NCBI GenBank assembly: GCA_017514905.1
Contig: JAFWIK010000006.1
Span: 1 to 33,599 of the forward strand
From: Candidatus Saccharimonadota bacterium
GTDB lineage: Bacteria; Patescibacteriota; Saccharimonadia; Saccharimonadales; Saccharimonadaceae
Length of the DNA stretch: 33,599 nucleotides
Direction of reading: 5' to 3'
The translations under genes were made by a program, and so were the position numbers. This document shows, one piece after another, positions 21,598 through 30,279 of the stretch. The notes beneath the pieces are model-generated. The model had not been told where the DNA came from. It did no database searches and saw only the letters and a list, made by a program, of their open reading frames with translations. Within the stretch, counting starts at the first letter, position 1. Each line of letters opens with the position of its first letter.

Positions 21598-23072
21598 ATT
21601 AACGCTGGCAACAGATAAATATGCAGGGCATTAGGTAACCCTGAGAAGAACAAGAGCGAAATACCATACGCTATTAATAAGCATATTAGTACTACTTTCA
21701 AAGGACTTTTCCAAAATACTTTTAGCACCATAACTAAACTAAATACCACTAAAACTACCCCTATGACGCCTATCTCTAACAATAGTGAAGCATATTGGTT
21801 TTGCACGATTTCTTTTGGTGCCGGCGATAAATCATTAATGTATAGTGCCTGTCCTGCTCCCCCCAATCCTACCCCAAACATCGCCGTCGCAAAATCCTGT
21901 GACCATATTTTTACCGCTGCATCTGATAACCTTAACCTCGTGTCGGTTGATTCCGCTACGTAACCACTAAACGTAGCCTCACCCGCTTGATTATCGCTCG
22001 TCGAGCCCTCATTGACTTCTGTTTCCTCCACCGGCACCGCATTGTCGCGTATATCTATTACTCCTAAGGATAAATGGTTAAGTACTTTTGCTACACCCGT
22101 TTTATATGTGTCATTAGTCGAACTTGCTGCCGCCATAATCCCCTGCGCATTCAAAGTAAAGAGGAACGCCAGTATTATCACTGGCCACACTAACAGCGCC
22201 TTCCACTTGCGTGATTGGGTTATTCTCCAAATTATCATCACCACCATCGCTATCAAGAATGCATAAATTGCTCCTCTCGAAAACGTCAGAAACAGAGTTA
22301 CTAACAAAACAAAAAATAATAATACGATAATAGGCTTGCGAAAATTGCAATCGGAAAGGGTGGTATGATGCTTTGGCGAAGCGGCATTTCGGAGCGCGGC
22401 AGCACGAGAGTTAGCGCCGGCCGCCCGTGGCGACGGGCCGGCCGGACGCGGCCGCGAGCAAAGCATCAACCACCCTGCTATAATTGTTGGTGCAAGCAAC
22501 AAATTCCCCATAAACTGTGGCTCTATCGCAAATCCATCCGGATGCGGGAATCCGAACATTCCACTTACACATCCTTCACACATCAAACTAGCTTCTCTTG
22601 GCACCCCTACTAAATCTAAAATACACTGAACCCAACACCAAACGCATATTACTAGGGAAGATCCGAAAAACACCTTCCAAAAATTATCTCTAAAACCCTT
22701 CTTATCAAACGCCTTTCTCAGTTCGAAAAATCCATAAATCGCAAAATACAGTAACCACACTATTCCTACCGTCAATAATCCTCGTATTGAATTCAGTGAC
22801 CACAGCACCGAAATCGTTAGCCAAAGTGGCAATAATAGCCACATCCATCTCTGTAAAATCCCTTTCCAGAAGCCTCGTTTCTGCCAACTCATTATTAGAA
22901 CTAACACATCAAATAATACCAACCACACAAGTGGTAACGATATTTCAAAATTCATCGACTCACTACTACCAAAATGCATCAATGGCTGATATGAAAAAAA
23001 CAACACCCCAGGCAATATATAAATCATCCCTCTAAACACTTGCTCTAATCTATTTTTTGTCGTTTTTTGCAT
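21561..23072 (-). CDS. O-antigen ligase / polymerase-like membrane protein with in-frame palindromic insertion
   Basis: The protein is polytopic, with about 10-12 hydrophobic helices (for example YILPGVLFFSYQPLMHF, WLVLFDVLVLIMSW, LLWLLLPLWLTISVLW). LFLTFSRGAIYAFLIAMVV is typical of the Wzy_C/O-antigen ligase family, and a large loop follows between helices in the C-terminal half. Such enzymes transfer or polymerise lipid-linked glycans outside the membrane. Around residues 199-239 a GC-rich Arg/Pro/Ala stretch (SRPRPAGPSPRAAG and on) interrupts a loop between helices and is encoded by the palindromic element. The gene start overlaps the GT4 gene by 23 bases. It is last in the glmS operon. 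Confidence 0.8.
   Translation of the reverse strand: MQKTTKNRLEQVFRGMIYILPGVLFFSYQPLMHFGSSESMNFEISLPLVWLVLFDVLVLIMSWQKRGFWKGILQRWMWLLLPLWLTISVLWSLNSIRGLLTVGIVWLLYFAIYGFFELRKAFDKKGFRDNFWKVFFGSSLVICVWCWVQCILDLVGVPREASLMCEGCVSGMFGFPHPDGFAIEPQFMGNLLLAPTIIAGWLMLCSRPRPAGPSPRAAGANSRAAALRNAASPKHHTTLSDCNFRKPIIVLLFFVLLVTLFLTFSRGAIYAFLIAMVVMIIWRITQSRKWKALLVWPVIILAFLFTLNAQGIMAAASSTNDTYKTGVAKVLNHLSLGVIDIRDNAVPVEETEVNEGSTSDNQAGEATFSGYVAESTDTRLRLSDAAVKIWSQDFATAMFGVGLGGAGQALYINDLSPAPKEIVQNQYASLLLEIGVIGVVLVVFSLVMVLKVFWKSPLKVVLICLLIAYGISLLFFSGLPNALHIYLLPALIYSIGLRKKLVS
22357..22476. repeat. In-frame palindromic element inside the O-antigen-ligase-like gene
   Basis: The ends AGGGTGG and CCACCCT are inverted; next to them ATGATGCTTTG and CAAAGCATCA pair again, leaving a 120-base unit (40 codons, multiple of three). 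The centre holds a strong hairpin, CCGGCCGCCCGT against ACGGGCCGGCCGG, with one bulge. GC content is far above the flanking DNA, and the encoded residues are Arg/Pro/Ala-rich and hydrophilic in an otherwise hydrophobic protein. No tandem target duplication is obvious. Confidence 0.78.
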
Positions 23073-24213
23073 TCTTCTTCTCGCACTTCTTGATGAAATC
23101 TTTTAGCTCCTTATCAAATCGTTTTTCATCATATTTCACCGCTGTTTTTGCCACTCGTTCTCGATTAAATTTCATCTTTTCAAATTTCAAAATCGCCTCT
23201 GCCAAAGACTTAGCTGTCTGTTCTTTAAACAATATCCCATTTTTCTTATCATGAATATAATCAAGAGATCCACCCTCAGCATAAGCAATCACCGGACAAC
23301 CAGCTGCCAAAGCTTCCACTGGTGCAATTCCAAACGGTTCCAAACTAGGGAACAAATACCCCTTTGCCTTCTCTAAATATTTCACCAGTTCGGCCTTCTC
23401 CATCACCGGCAGAAATTCCACCAAACCCGATCCTGCGGCTAATTTTACTAATTTTTTATGTTCTGGACCTTCACCAATTACCACCAATTTCCGCTGTGTC
23501 ATCATGCATGCTTTCACCGCCAAATCCAATCGTTTCCAATTCACCTGCCTTGCAGTCACAATATAAAAGTTTTCCACAGGTTTTCCACCGTTTGACCTCT
23601 TAAAAGTCTTCACATCTACCGGTGGATTAACAATAACTGATTCCCTCCCATAATATTTCTTTATCTGTTCTTTTGCGTAATTAGAAATCGTCACATAATA
23701 ATCTGGATTTTGTGCCGCCTTTAAATCTGCTTTTCTTAGCGGTTTCACCATCAATCTAAAGAAAAATCTCACAAATGGGTTCAGCACACCAAATCCTGGA
23801 TTCTTGATATAGTCATCATACATTTGCCAATAGTACTGAGTTGGAACGTGACAGAAAGAAATATGTATCCCTTTAGGGTTCTTCACGTTCTTAACTCCCC
23901 GTTCGTGAAGCTTTCGACCGGATTTCACTGACTTAGCCTCCGCCCCTGTTATCGAAATAATCAAATCATATTCCGATAAGTCTAAACGCGAAAAATATCT
24001 CTGTCGAAACGGCCCCAGTATTCGTCTCATTCCAGTCGGGAATTTCTGTAACCACCCCGTTCTTATGTCAGCATCGTCAAACCAACTGATTCCCTTTGGA
24101 TCATATTTCGAAGTGTAAATTGGCGCTTTTGGATACATCTGGTGTATTTTTAGCAATACCTTCTCCGCCCCACCTACATTCGTTAGCCAATCACATACTA
24201 ACGCAACTTTCAC
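23050..24213 (-). CDS. Glycosyltransferase family 4
   Basis: The GT-B fold is indicated by the N-terminal VALVCDWLTNVGGAEKVLLKI with the GGAE motif and the C-terminal nucleotide-sugar site SLEPFGIAPVEALAAGCPVIAYAEGG, with the E-x7-E pair, and ARQVNWKRLDLAVKAC before it. It resembles WbaZ-like mannosyl- or galactosyl-transferases that add sugars to undecaprenyl-linked glycan; the sugar is not determined. No signal peptide; it acts at the inner membrane face. The start is GTG, and its GTGA overlaps the stop of the sugar-phosphate transferase gene. It is 387 residues, with a Lys-rich C-terminus. Confidence 0.92.
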   Translation of the reverse strand: MKVALVCDWLTNVGGAEKVLLKIHQMYPKAPIYTSKYDPKGISWFDDADIRTGWLQKFPTGMRRILGPFRQRYFSRLDLSEYDLIISITGAEAKSVKSGRKLHERGVKNVKNPKGIHISFCHVPTQYYWQMYDDYIKNPGFGVLNPFVRFFFRLMVKPLRKADLKAAQNPDYYVTISNYAKEQIKKYYGRESVIVNPPVDVKTFKRSNGGKPVENFYIVTARQVNWKRLDLAVKACMMTQRKLVVIGEGPEHKKLVKLAAGSGLVEFLPVMEKAELVKYLEKAKGYLFPSLEPFGIAPVEALAAGCPVIAYAEGGSLDYIHDKKNGILFKEQTAKSLAEAILKFEKMKFNRERVAKTAVKYDEKRFDKELKDFIKKCEKKNAKNDKK

Positions 24214-25634
24214 TTTGCACCATCCCTTTTTAGTACCGATACAATCGTCTTAAAGAAAATCTGTGCATCTAGCATCAAAGACCAATTTCTTACGTAATAA
24301 ATATCCAGTGCTCGTCTCTCCTCAAACGGAATATCGCGTCGCCCAGACACCTGTGCAAACCCCGTTAAACCCGATTTTACTGTCAAAATCAACGATCTAT
24401 CACCATAATCCCGTAGTTCTCCAGGCAGTAACGCCCGTGGCCCAATCAAAGAAATATCACCCTTTAAGATATTAAATAACTGTGGTAGCTCATCTAATGA
24501 AGTTTTTCTGATGAAATGTCCAAATTTGGTAATTCGTGGATCATCTTTCAGATAATCTCCACCTTTACGATACTTAGAAATTAGCTCTGGCTTACCCATC
24601 TTAATAAAAGCTTCTTCCGCCGTCATGCCATTATATTCCGGTTTCATTGACCGAAACTTGTAACATTTAAACCTTCGATTATATCGTGTTAAACGTTCAT
24701 CTTTATAGATTGCTGGACATTTAAAATCGTTGCATTTTATAATAATCCACACAATCAACATCGGAATCGCCCCAATAATCAAACCACATATAGCCACAAA
24801 CAAATCAAATGCCCGTTTGATAATCACATAACCACCAGTTAGCGGCGTTGTTAATACCAGTACCGCTGGCGTCGCCCCAATTAATTCCATGTCTCCAAAA
24901 TGCGACGACAACGCTGTTTCATTTGGCACATAGTAATACAACATGTGCCTCTCCACAGTTTGTTTATACACATATTCTGTAGACTTTTCATCTGTCTGAA
25001 AAATCACATCCGCCTTCGTTTTCTTTAGAGCATCCTTAAGCGACGAATACTGATGCGTTTTTAAATCTTTCGGAATGTATTTTTTCGAAGCCACAATACC
25101 CACTAAACGATACCCTGCTTCCGGAGTTGTAGTCATATAGTCTGCTAAATATTCCGTATTTTTCGAATTACCGATAATAATTGCTCGTTTTACTCCGTAA
25201 TCATTCTTAAAAATTTGTCTAACAACAAAACGCACAATAATACGCTCCACTAATAGGAAAATAAACGACAGCAATACCGAGGTTAATGCCATTACCCTTA
25301 CTGGGAATAAATCTTCCCCCACAAAGAAATCATACACAATTAACGCCGCTACTGATAGCACTGCCGCCAAAACCAACCGTCCTCTTTCCGGTAAACGCGA
25401 ACTCCCCAGGAAAATATTTTTGCGATACAAACCTAACGCTGCTAGGATGATCAACATAATCGGCACCAGTAGTACTACTGTTCTCACGAAATCAAAAAAC
25501 TGAAATTCGAATGTCCATGGTCTGGGGTCAACCTTTACTCGGATGAAATAGGCCATCGCAAACGATAAAATCAGCGCTAGCGCATCCCCAATAATCAACA
25601 AAACTCGTAAAATATAGTCGGATTTCTTCCGCAT
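24210..25634 (-). CDS. Polyprenyl glycosylphosphotransferase (sugar transferase)
   Basis: This enzyme starts lipid-linked glycan synthesis by moving a sugar-1-phosphate onto undecaprenyl phosphate. The N-terminal half has four or five transmembrane helices (for example LLIIGDALALILSFAMAYFI). A cytoplasmic CoA-binding-like domain follows (RAIIIGNSKNTEYLADYM). The C-terminal catalytic domain has KRAFDLFVAICGLIIGAIPM, YKFRSMKPEYNGM, DDPRITKFGHFIRKTSLDEL, PQLFNILKGDISLIGPRALLP and GLTGFAQVSGR. It is 474 residues, of the WbaP/EpsE-type. It follows glmS by 9 bases and shares a 4-base overlap with the GT4 gene. Confidence 0.94.
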   Translation of the reverse strand: MRKKSDYILRVLLIIGDALALILSFAMAYFIRVKVDPRPWTFEFQFFDFVRTVVLLVPIMLIILAALGLYRKNIFLGSSRLPERGRLVLAAVLSVAALIVYDFFVGEDLFPVRVMALTSVLLSFIFLLVERIIVRFVVRQIFKNDYGVKRAIIIGNSKNTEYLADYMTTTPEAGYRLVGIVASKKYIPKDLKTHQYSSLKDALKKTKADVIFQTDEKSTEYVYKQTVERHMLYYYVPNETALSSHFGDMELIGATPAVLVLTTPLTGGYVIIKRAFDLFVAICGLIIGAIPMLIVWIIIKCNDFKCPAIYKDERLTRYNRRFKCYKFRSMKPEYNGMTAEEAFIKMGKPELISKYRKGGDYLKDDPRITKFGHFIRKTSLDELPQLFNILKGDISLIGPRALLPGELRDYGDRSLILTVKSGLTGFAQVSGRRDIPFEERRALDIYYVRNWSLMLDAQIFFKTIVSVLKRDGAK

Positions 25635-25643
25635 ACTCTAATT

Positions 25644-27470
25644 TTACTCTACTGTAACAGATTTAGCAAGGTTCCGCGGCTGGTCTACATCTAGTCCTTT
25701 AGCTAATGCCGTATAATAAGCAAACAGTTGCGCAATTAGGTTCATTAATATTGGTGCTAAGAGTTCAATATCGCTCTTAATTTTTATTACGTTTTCCACC
25801 GGCAAATCAAATTCCTTGCTATTTGTCACGACGATTACGTGCCCGCCTCGTGCTAGTACTTCTTGAACATTTGACACTGCTTTATCATACAATTCGCCCT
25901 CTGGGACTAAAGCAAATTCAAAGAAACGGTCATCTACTAGTGCCAATGGTCCATGTTTCAACTCTCCAAACGCATAAGCATTTGCATCAATGTATGAAAT
26001 TTCCTTTAATTTCAAAGCGCCTTCCATCGCTGTTGGATAAGCCGTATCTCGTCCCAAATAAATCGCGTGATCATAATCTTTATAATTCTCTGCTAATTTC
26101 TTTACTGGCTCGTTAAATTCATCTAGAACTTCGCGAATCTTCTCTGGTAATTTAGATATTTCGTTTACAAACGGTCTCAAAATATTAGTCCTGACGCCCT
26201 TAGCCTGTGCAATCGTTAATCCAAACATTATCATCGCTACCGCTTGTGAAGTAAATGCTTTGGTCGAAGCTACAGAAATTTCTGGCCCCACGTGAACATA
26301 AGTACCACCATCTACTTCGCGTGCAATCGTTGAGCCAATTGCGTTTACGATTCCGATAGTCTTAATTCCCTGTTTCTTGATTTCACGCAGACATGCTAAA
26401 GTATCTGCCGTTTCACCAGATTGTGAAACAATCAAGGCCACTGAATCTTTCGGAATATATGCTTGACGATAACGGTACTCACTTGCAATCACTACTTCTA
26501 CCGTTACTTCCGGAGCAAATTGTTCAATGTAATAAGAAGCCAAAAGCCCAGCATTGTATGCTGTACCACAGCCCACAATTACTAAGTGCTTTATTTTTCT
26601 TAGTTCGCTCTCAGACAATCCCGGTCCACCTAGCATCACCATGCCATCTTTGATCTTTACGCGACCACGTAAAGTTTCTTTCAAAGATTCTGGTTGCTCC
26701 ATGATCTCTTTTAGCAAGAAATGATCATAGCCATCTTTTTGAATAGCTGCGAGGCTCGTTTCAATTTCTTCTACCTTGGCCGACACTGGTTCCGCATTCA
26801 AAGTCTTGATTTCCACACTGTTCTTAGTAATGGTTGCTACTTCACCATCATTCAGATAAATTGCTTGCTTAGTGTGACCTAGTAAGGCCGAAGCATCTGA
26901 AGCGATCAAAGTCTCCCCATGCCCAACACCAATCACTAGTGGTGAACCAGCTCGAGCTACTACAACTTCTTCCGGGTTTTTAGTTGAAATCACCGCGATT
27001 CCATAAGTACCCTTGGTTAACTTCAACGCTTGCACTACCGCATTGACTAAAGGATACTTACCACCCTCGTAAAATGAATCAATTAAAGCTGCTAATACTT
27101 CCGAGTCAGTCTCTGACTTAAAATCGTATTTAGACAATGCCTTCTTTAATTCTTTATAATTTTCAATAATACCATTGTGCACTAAGAAAATGTCACCTAC
27201 TTGATGTGGATGCGCATTTGTCTCGCTTGGTTCACCATGTGTCGCCCATCGTGTATGACCAATCCCAATCTTATCATCTCGCTTATTCTGAGCTAATTTC
27301 TCTTCCAAATCTATAATTTTACCTTTAGTTTTCACTAAAGTTGGTTTACCGCTTGCATCTAAAGTCACAATTCCGGCTGAATCATATCCCCGATATTCCA
27401 ATCGTTTCAATCCTGACACTAGAAAATCTTGTGCATTTTTGTCCCCCACATAACCCACAATTCCACACAT
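25644..27470 (-). CDS. glmS: Glutamine--fructose-6-phosphate aminotransferase (isomerising)
   Basis: GlmS makes glucosamine-6-phosphate from fructose-6-phosphate and glutamine, the first committed step to UDP-GlcNAc. Cys2 begins the glutaminase domain (MCGIVGYVG), with RLEYRGYDSAGI, GHTRWATHGEPSETNAHPH and ETDSEVLAALI. Two SIS domains follow, with GCGTAYNAG, SQSGETADTL and EISVASTKAFTSQ, and the C-terminal PRNLAKSVTVE that closes the active site is intact. Its length of 608 residues is typical. The leader is about 25 nt and has GGAG at 8 bases; no glmS ribozyme is seen there. It heads the glycan operon and matches the glmM gene 5 kb away. Confidence 0.97.
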   Translation of the reverse strand: MCGIVGYVGDKNAQDFLVSGLKRLEYRGYDSAGIVTLDASGKPTLVKTKGKIIDLEEKLAQNKRDDKIGIGHTRWATHGEPSETNAHPHQVGDIFLVHNGIIENYKELKKALSKYDFKSETDSEVLAALIDSFYEGGKYPLVNAVVQALKLTKGTYGIAVISTKNPEEVVVARAGSPLVIGVGHGETLIASDASALLGHTKQAIYLNDGEVATITKNSVEIKTLNAEPVSAKVEEIETSLAAIQKDGYDHFLLKEIMEQPESLKETLRGRVKIKDGMVMLGGPGLSESELRKIKHLVIVGCGTAYNAGLLASYYIEQFAPEVTVEVVIASEYRYRQAYIPKDSVALIVSQSGETADTLACLREIKKQGIKTIGIVNAIGSTIAREVDGGTYVHVGPEISVASTKAFTSQAVAMIMFGLTIAQAKGVRTNILRPFVNEISKLPEKIREVLDEFNEPVKKLAENYKDYDHAIYLGRDTAYPTAMEGALKLKEISYIDANAYAFGELKHGPLALVDDRFFEFALVPEGELYDKAVSNVQEVLARGGHVIVVTNSKEFDLPVENVIKIKSDIELLAPILMNLIAQLFAYYTALAKGLDVDQPRNLAKSVTVE

Positions 27471-27502
27471 ATCAAAATCTCCGTTAACTTGATAATACCC
27501 CT

Positions 27503-27511
27503 ATTATAACA
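27503..27511 (-). promoter_or_regulatory. Extended -10 promoter of the glmS operon
   Basis: TGTTATAAT on the minus strand, TATAAT at 27503-27508, about 32 bases before the ATG. The short leader leaves no room for a glmS ribozyme. Confidence 0.6.
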
Positions 27512-27539
27512 CAATGGAATAAAAATTGTGTGCCGTCTT

Positions 27540-28514
27540 TTAAGCCTTTGTTTCAGCGTGTAATTTCTTAAACTTTGTCGATTTCTTGTCTAATTCATCA
27601 AAGTCAGATTCAGTGATTTTTTCGCTCTTACCAGACTCAATAAAGTTACGCAACACTCCAACCAGGATAAACGGTCGTACAAATACTGAATGGATGATGG
27701 CCCACATTGTTACACCGCCAATACCAGCCGTTATTAACATCACATTTTGTGCATTAGATAGGAATGCTGGCACCTCATTACCCTCTGAACTAAACACGTC
27801 AACTAACGATACTCTCAAAGCCTCAAACGCATCTGGAAATGCCATCGTAATAAGATAAGTAATTCCGAAAAATACCCCACCAATCAATACGAACGAAACT
27901 AAACTCATACCAAACATCCGGCCCATATTCTTTGCAAACGTCTTGCCGTGTTTAAAGAACAATACTGCCCCTTCAAGTGTTGCTTTTCCAGCTTTTTCAT
28001 TCTTCTTATAAAATACCCAACCAAGACAACAATCACAAAGGTATCCTACAATCGTCTGAATTACACCTGAAATCGTACCACCTACAGCTCCACCAGCATC
28101 GCCGCCAACTGCTCTACCAACTGACGTGATCGCATTACCAATCTGTTCAAAGATGCCTTTAATCACACTGGTTGCCGCATAGTATGCCGCCACTGTCAGG
28201 AATCTTTCTTTTACAACTTTCTTACCCGCAGCATACACATCATTCGGTAACTTCCCTTCTGATACACCCTGTGTCATCATCGCAATCTGTCCCGCCTTGA
28301 AGAGATAAGCCACAAAGTGCGATGCAATCGCCACAATAATAATACCTATTACTATACCGATCGCTAAACCGACTAGTCCGTTACTAGCAAATTTGTCTGC
28401 CAAAATAAATCCAGCCGCAGCTAAGATTATAATAACGACAATCGACATCACATCCCATGCCAATCGCCTCAGCGAAAACGTTAAAGTTCGCTTATAGATT
28501 TCTTTATTATCCAT
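27540..28514 (-). CDS. Multi-pass membrane protein, function unknown
   Basis: I do not recognise the family. After the first 20 residues there are about six hydrophobic segments: a Val/Ile-rich pair (SIVVIIILAAAGFILADKF and GLAIGIVIGIIIVAIASHF), a Gly/Ala-rich stretch (VGGDAGGAVGGTISGV), one near YLCDCCLGWVFY, one at MSLVSFVLIGGVFFGITYLI and one at VMLITAGIGGVTMWAIIHSVFV. The charged C-terminal tail has FDELDKKSTKFKKLHAETKA. I set the start at 28514 (MDNKEIYKR) because GGGAG lies close upstream; the longer reading starts inside the -10 box. It is a single-gene unit with its own extended -10 promoter. Confidence 0.8.
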   Translation of the reverse strand: MDNKEIYKRTLTFSLRRLAWDVMSIVVIIILAAAGFILADKFASNGLVGLAIGIVIGIIIVAIASHFVAYLFKAGQIAMMTQGVSEGKLPNDVYAAGKKVVKERFLTVAAYYAATSVIKGIFEQIGNAITSVGRAVGGDAGGAVGGTISGVIQTIVGYLCDCCLGWVFYKKNEKAGKATLEGAVLFFKHGKTFAKNMGRMFGMSLVSFVLIGGVFFGITYLITMAFPDAFEALRVSLVDVFSSEGNEVPAFLSNAQNVMLITAGIGGVTMWAIIHSVFVRPFILVGVLRNFIESGKSEKITESDFDELDKKSTKFKKLHAETKA

Positions 28515-28539
28515 ACTCTCCCTTTCTAATATTAATTTC

Positions 28540-28548
28540 ATTATATCA
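28540..28548 (-). promoter_or_regulatory. Extended -10 promoter of the membrane-protein gene
   Basis: TGATATAAT on the minus strand, TATAAT at 28540-28545. The ATG in the overlapping longer reading is part of this -10 box, which supports the later start at 28514. Confidence 0.6.
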
Positions 28549-28621
28549 TATTACGACCCACCTATGGCAATTGTTGATTTCATTTAACAATCATAATATT
28601 GTATTTGCTATAAAACTTATG

Positions 28622-28691
28622 TATAATCATATCAAGGAGTTTAATGTAATAATGAAAAAATAAAAATTCTAATTGGTGTCAAAGAATATCT
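28622..28691 (+). pseudogene. Possible dead small gene or start-stop element
   Basis: TATAAT (28622-28627) and AAGGAG (28634-28639) precede an ATG-TAA start-stop pair (28644-28649) and then ATG AAA AAA TAA. If one A were added in the A-run at 28655-28660, the frame would stay open for about 21 codons (MKKIKILIGVKEY and on). It may be a decayed gene start, a regulatory minigene or chance. Confidence 0.2.
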
Positions 28692-28779
28692 GATAAGGCT
28701 ATCCAGTTCTAATTAAGTTATTCTTTTCCATAACCGCCATTATATACAGCAATGAACTTCCGTTATAAAGATTATGAGT

Positions 28780-29271
28780 TTATTTATTGGTTGGATCATC
28801 TATAGCTCTACGTTTTTCTTGAAAAACAAGTCTATCATAAAAAAGATAGTTCAAAACCATTGTGACGATATTAACAAGAATAAAAATCGTCGTGCTTTCA
28901 ACAAAATTATAATCAAACGGAAGATGCAAAGCACTAGAAATGCCAAAAAGAAATCCGTAAAATAGTTTTATCTGCGCAAAAAGCCATGTAAACAATGGAC
29001 TAATAACCACGGCTGTTACACCATTCCATACAAAAAACATCACTTTATTATGCTTTGTCACGATGCGTTCGCGCCAAGTAATTTTTGAATGTAGAATAAA
29101 AGCAAGAATAGTAGCCAGCAAGTAAGAAATAATACTATCCACCCAAAGCAACTCATTATTGTTAAAAACAACACGTGCTAAAAAAGTATAAATGACAAAA
29201 TTAAATAGTGCTAAAATAACGCCAATAACGGCAAATTTACTAACACGTGCTGTCGTAATCTTAGTTCCCAC
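28780..29271 (-). CDS. GtrA-like membrane protein
   Basis: The 163-residue protein has four transmembrane helices: SKFAVIGVILALFNFVIYTFL, IISYLLATILAFILHS, MFFVWNGVTAVVISPLFTWLF and the last around FILVNIVTMVLNYLFYDRLVF. This layout, with the FAVIGxxxxxxNF start and the NYLFYDRLVF end, is that of GtrA, proposed to flip undecaprenyl-phosphate-linked glucose across the membrane for surface glycosylation. The start is GTG, 6 bases after a TATAAT, so the mRNA would be leaderless. It is divergent from the GtrB-like gene, with 48 bases between them, matching the classical gtrA-gtrB partnership. Confidence 0.88.
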   Translation of the reverse strand: MGTKITTARVSKFAVIGVILALFNFVIYTFLARVVFNNNELLWVDSIISYLLATILAFILHSKITWRERIVTKHNKVMFFVWNGVTAVVISPLFTWLFAQIKLFYGFLFGISSALHLPFDYNFVESTTIFILVNIVTMVLNYLFYDRLVFQEKRRAIDDPTNK

Positions 29272-29277
29272 TTCATA

Positions 29278-29283
29278 ATTATA
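29278..29283 (-). promoter_or_regulatory. -10 box of gtrA-like gene
   Basis: TATAAT on the minus strand, with 6 bases (TATGAA) to the GTG at 29271. Together with the opposite TATAAT at 29308-29313, it gives two leaderless promoters in a 48-base divergent region. Confidence 0.6.
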
Positions 29284-29304
29284 GCATTTATAACCTATAA
29301 TACA

Positions 29305-29313
29305 TGTTATAAT
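29305..29313 (+). promoter_or_regulatory. Extended -10 promoter of the gtrB-deacetylase-gtrII operon
   Basis: TGTTATAAT with TATAAT at 29308-29313 and 6 bases (TAACCT) before the ATG at 29320. No Shine-Dalgarno is present before the start. Confidence 0.6.
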
Positions 29314-29319
29314 TAACCT

Positions 29320-30279
29320 ATGAAAAAGTTGGTTTCGGTGGTGATACCGGTTTATAATGAGGCGGCTGGAATTCAGAGCTTTTTGAAGGATGAACTGGTT
29401 CCTGTGTTAGAAAAGCTTAAGGAAAACATAGAAATCGTCATCGTAGATGACGGGTCGACCGACCAGTCTTTAGAAATAATCAAGGGCTGTAAATTCCCGC
29501 GACAAATCATCGTGAAAATAGTCGCTTTGATGAAAAATTTTGGCAAAGAAATTGCCTTGACGGCTGGTCTGAAAGAAGCCGAGGGCGATGCTGTAATTAT
29601 GATAGATGCCGACGGTCAGCACCCCGCTGAAGAAATCCCTAAAATGGTTGAAAAATGGCAAAAAGGCGCTAAGATTGTGACCGCCCTCAGAGGTTCGAAT
29701 ACCACTGAACATAAATTAGGTTCACATTTATATTATACTTTGATGCGTAAAGTTGGCGATAAAAACATCGTCGAAGGTGAAATGGATTTTAGGTTATTAG
29801 ACCGAGAAGTGGTAGATGAGTTTAACCAATTTACCGAGCATAATAGATTAACACGTGGTTTGATTGGTTGGCTGGGCTACTCGCAAGAGTATATCGAAGT
29901 CCAAACTAAAGATCGTATTAATGGCAAGCCAACTTACGGCATTAAAAAACTCGCAGCTTTGGCTGGTGATAGTATTGTGTCGGCTTCACGTACGCCTTTG
30001 ATTGCTTTTGGCTACATTGGTTTATTTATCATGGCAGTTACATTTGCGCCGGGTTTATTCCAATTAATCCAAGAATATATTCTAGGCGATCCTTTAAAGT
30101 TAGAATGGGGTGGCGGGGTGGCTGTGAGTTTGTTTGTGGCGTTTTTGGTGGGGCTAGTGTTAATTTCGCAAGCTATAACGGCGCTATATATTTCCCAAAT
30201 TCATGCCGAGGCCAAAAATCGTCCACTCTATACAGTTAGCAAAGCCAAATCAGTAGGGTTAAAAAATGGCAAAAAATAA
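29320..30279 (+). CDS. GtrB-like glycosyltransferase family 2 (polyprenyl-phosphate glycosyltransferase)
   Basis: GT-A motifs are clear: SVVIPVYNEAAGIQ (6-19), IVIVDDGSTDQS, NFGKEIALTAGLKEAEGD, the DxD motif MIDADGQHP, and DFRLLDREVVDEF. The C-terminus has two transmembrane helices (LIAFGYIGLFIMAVTFAPGLF and AVSLFVAFLVGLVLISQAI). This is the architecture of GtrB and other enzymes that transfer glucose (or another hexose) to undecaprenyl phosphate on the cytoplasmic side. The likely partner flippase GtrA is encoded divergently, and the deacetylase start overlaps its end by 14 bases. Confidence 0.92.
   Translation: MKKLVSVVIPVYNEAAGIQSFLKDELVPVLEKLKENIEIVIVDDGSTDQSLEIIKGCKFPRQIIVKIVALMKNFGKEIALTAGLKEAEGDAVIMIDADGQHPAEEIPKMVEKWQKGAKIVTALRGSNTTEHKLGSHLYYTLMRKVGDKNIVEGEMDFRLLDREVVDEFNQFTEHNRLTRGLIGWLGYSQEYIEVQTKDRINGKPTYGIKKLAALAGDSIVSASRTPLIAFGYIGLFIMAVTFAPGLFQLIQEYILGDPLKLEWGGGVAVSLFVAFLVGLVLISQAITALYISQIHAEAKNRPLYTVSKAKSVGLKNGKK

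Noticed and set aside
27471-27502. glmS ribozyme in the leader of glmS
   Set aside because: The leader is only about 25-30 bases, too short for the roughly 150-nt ribozyme.
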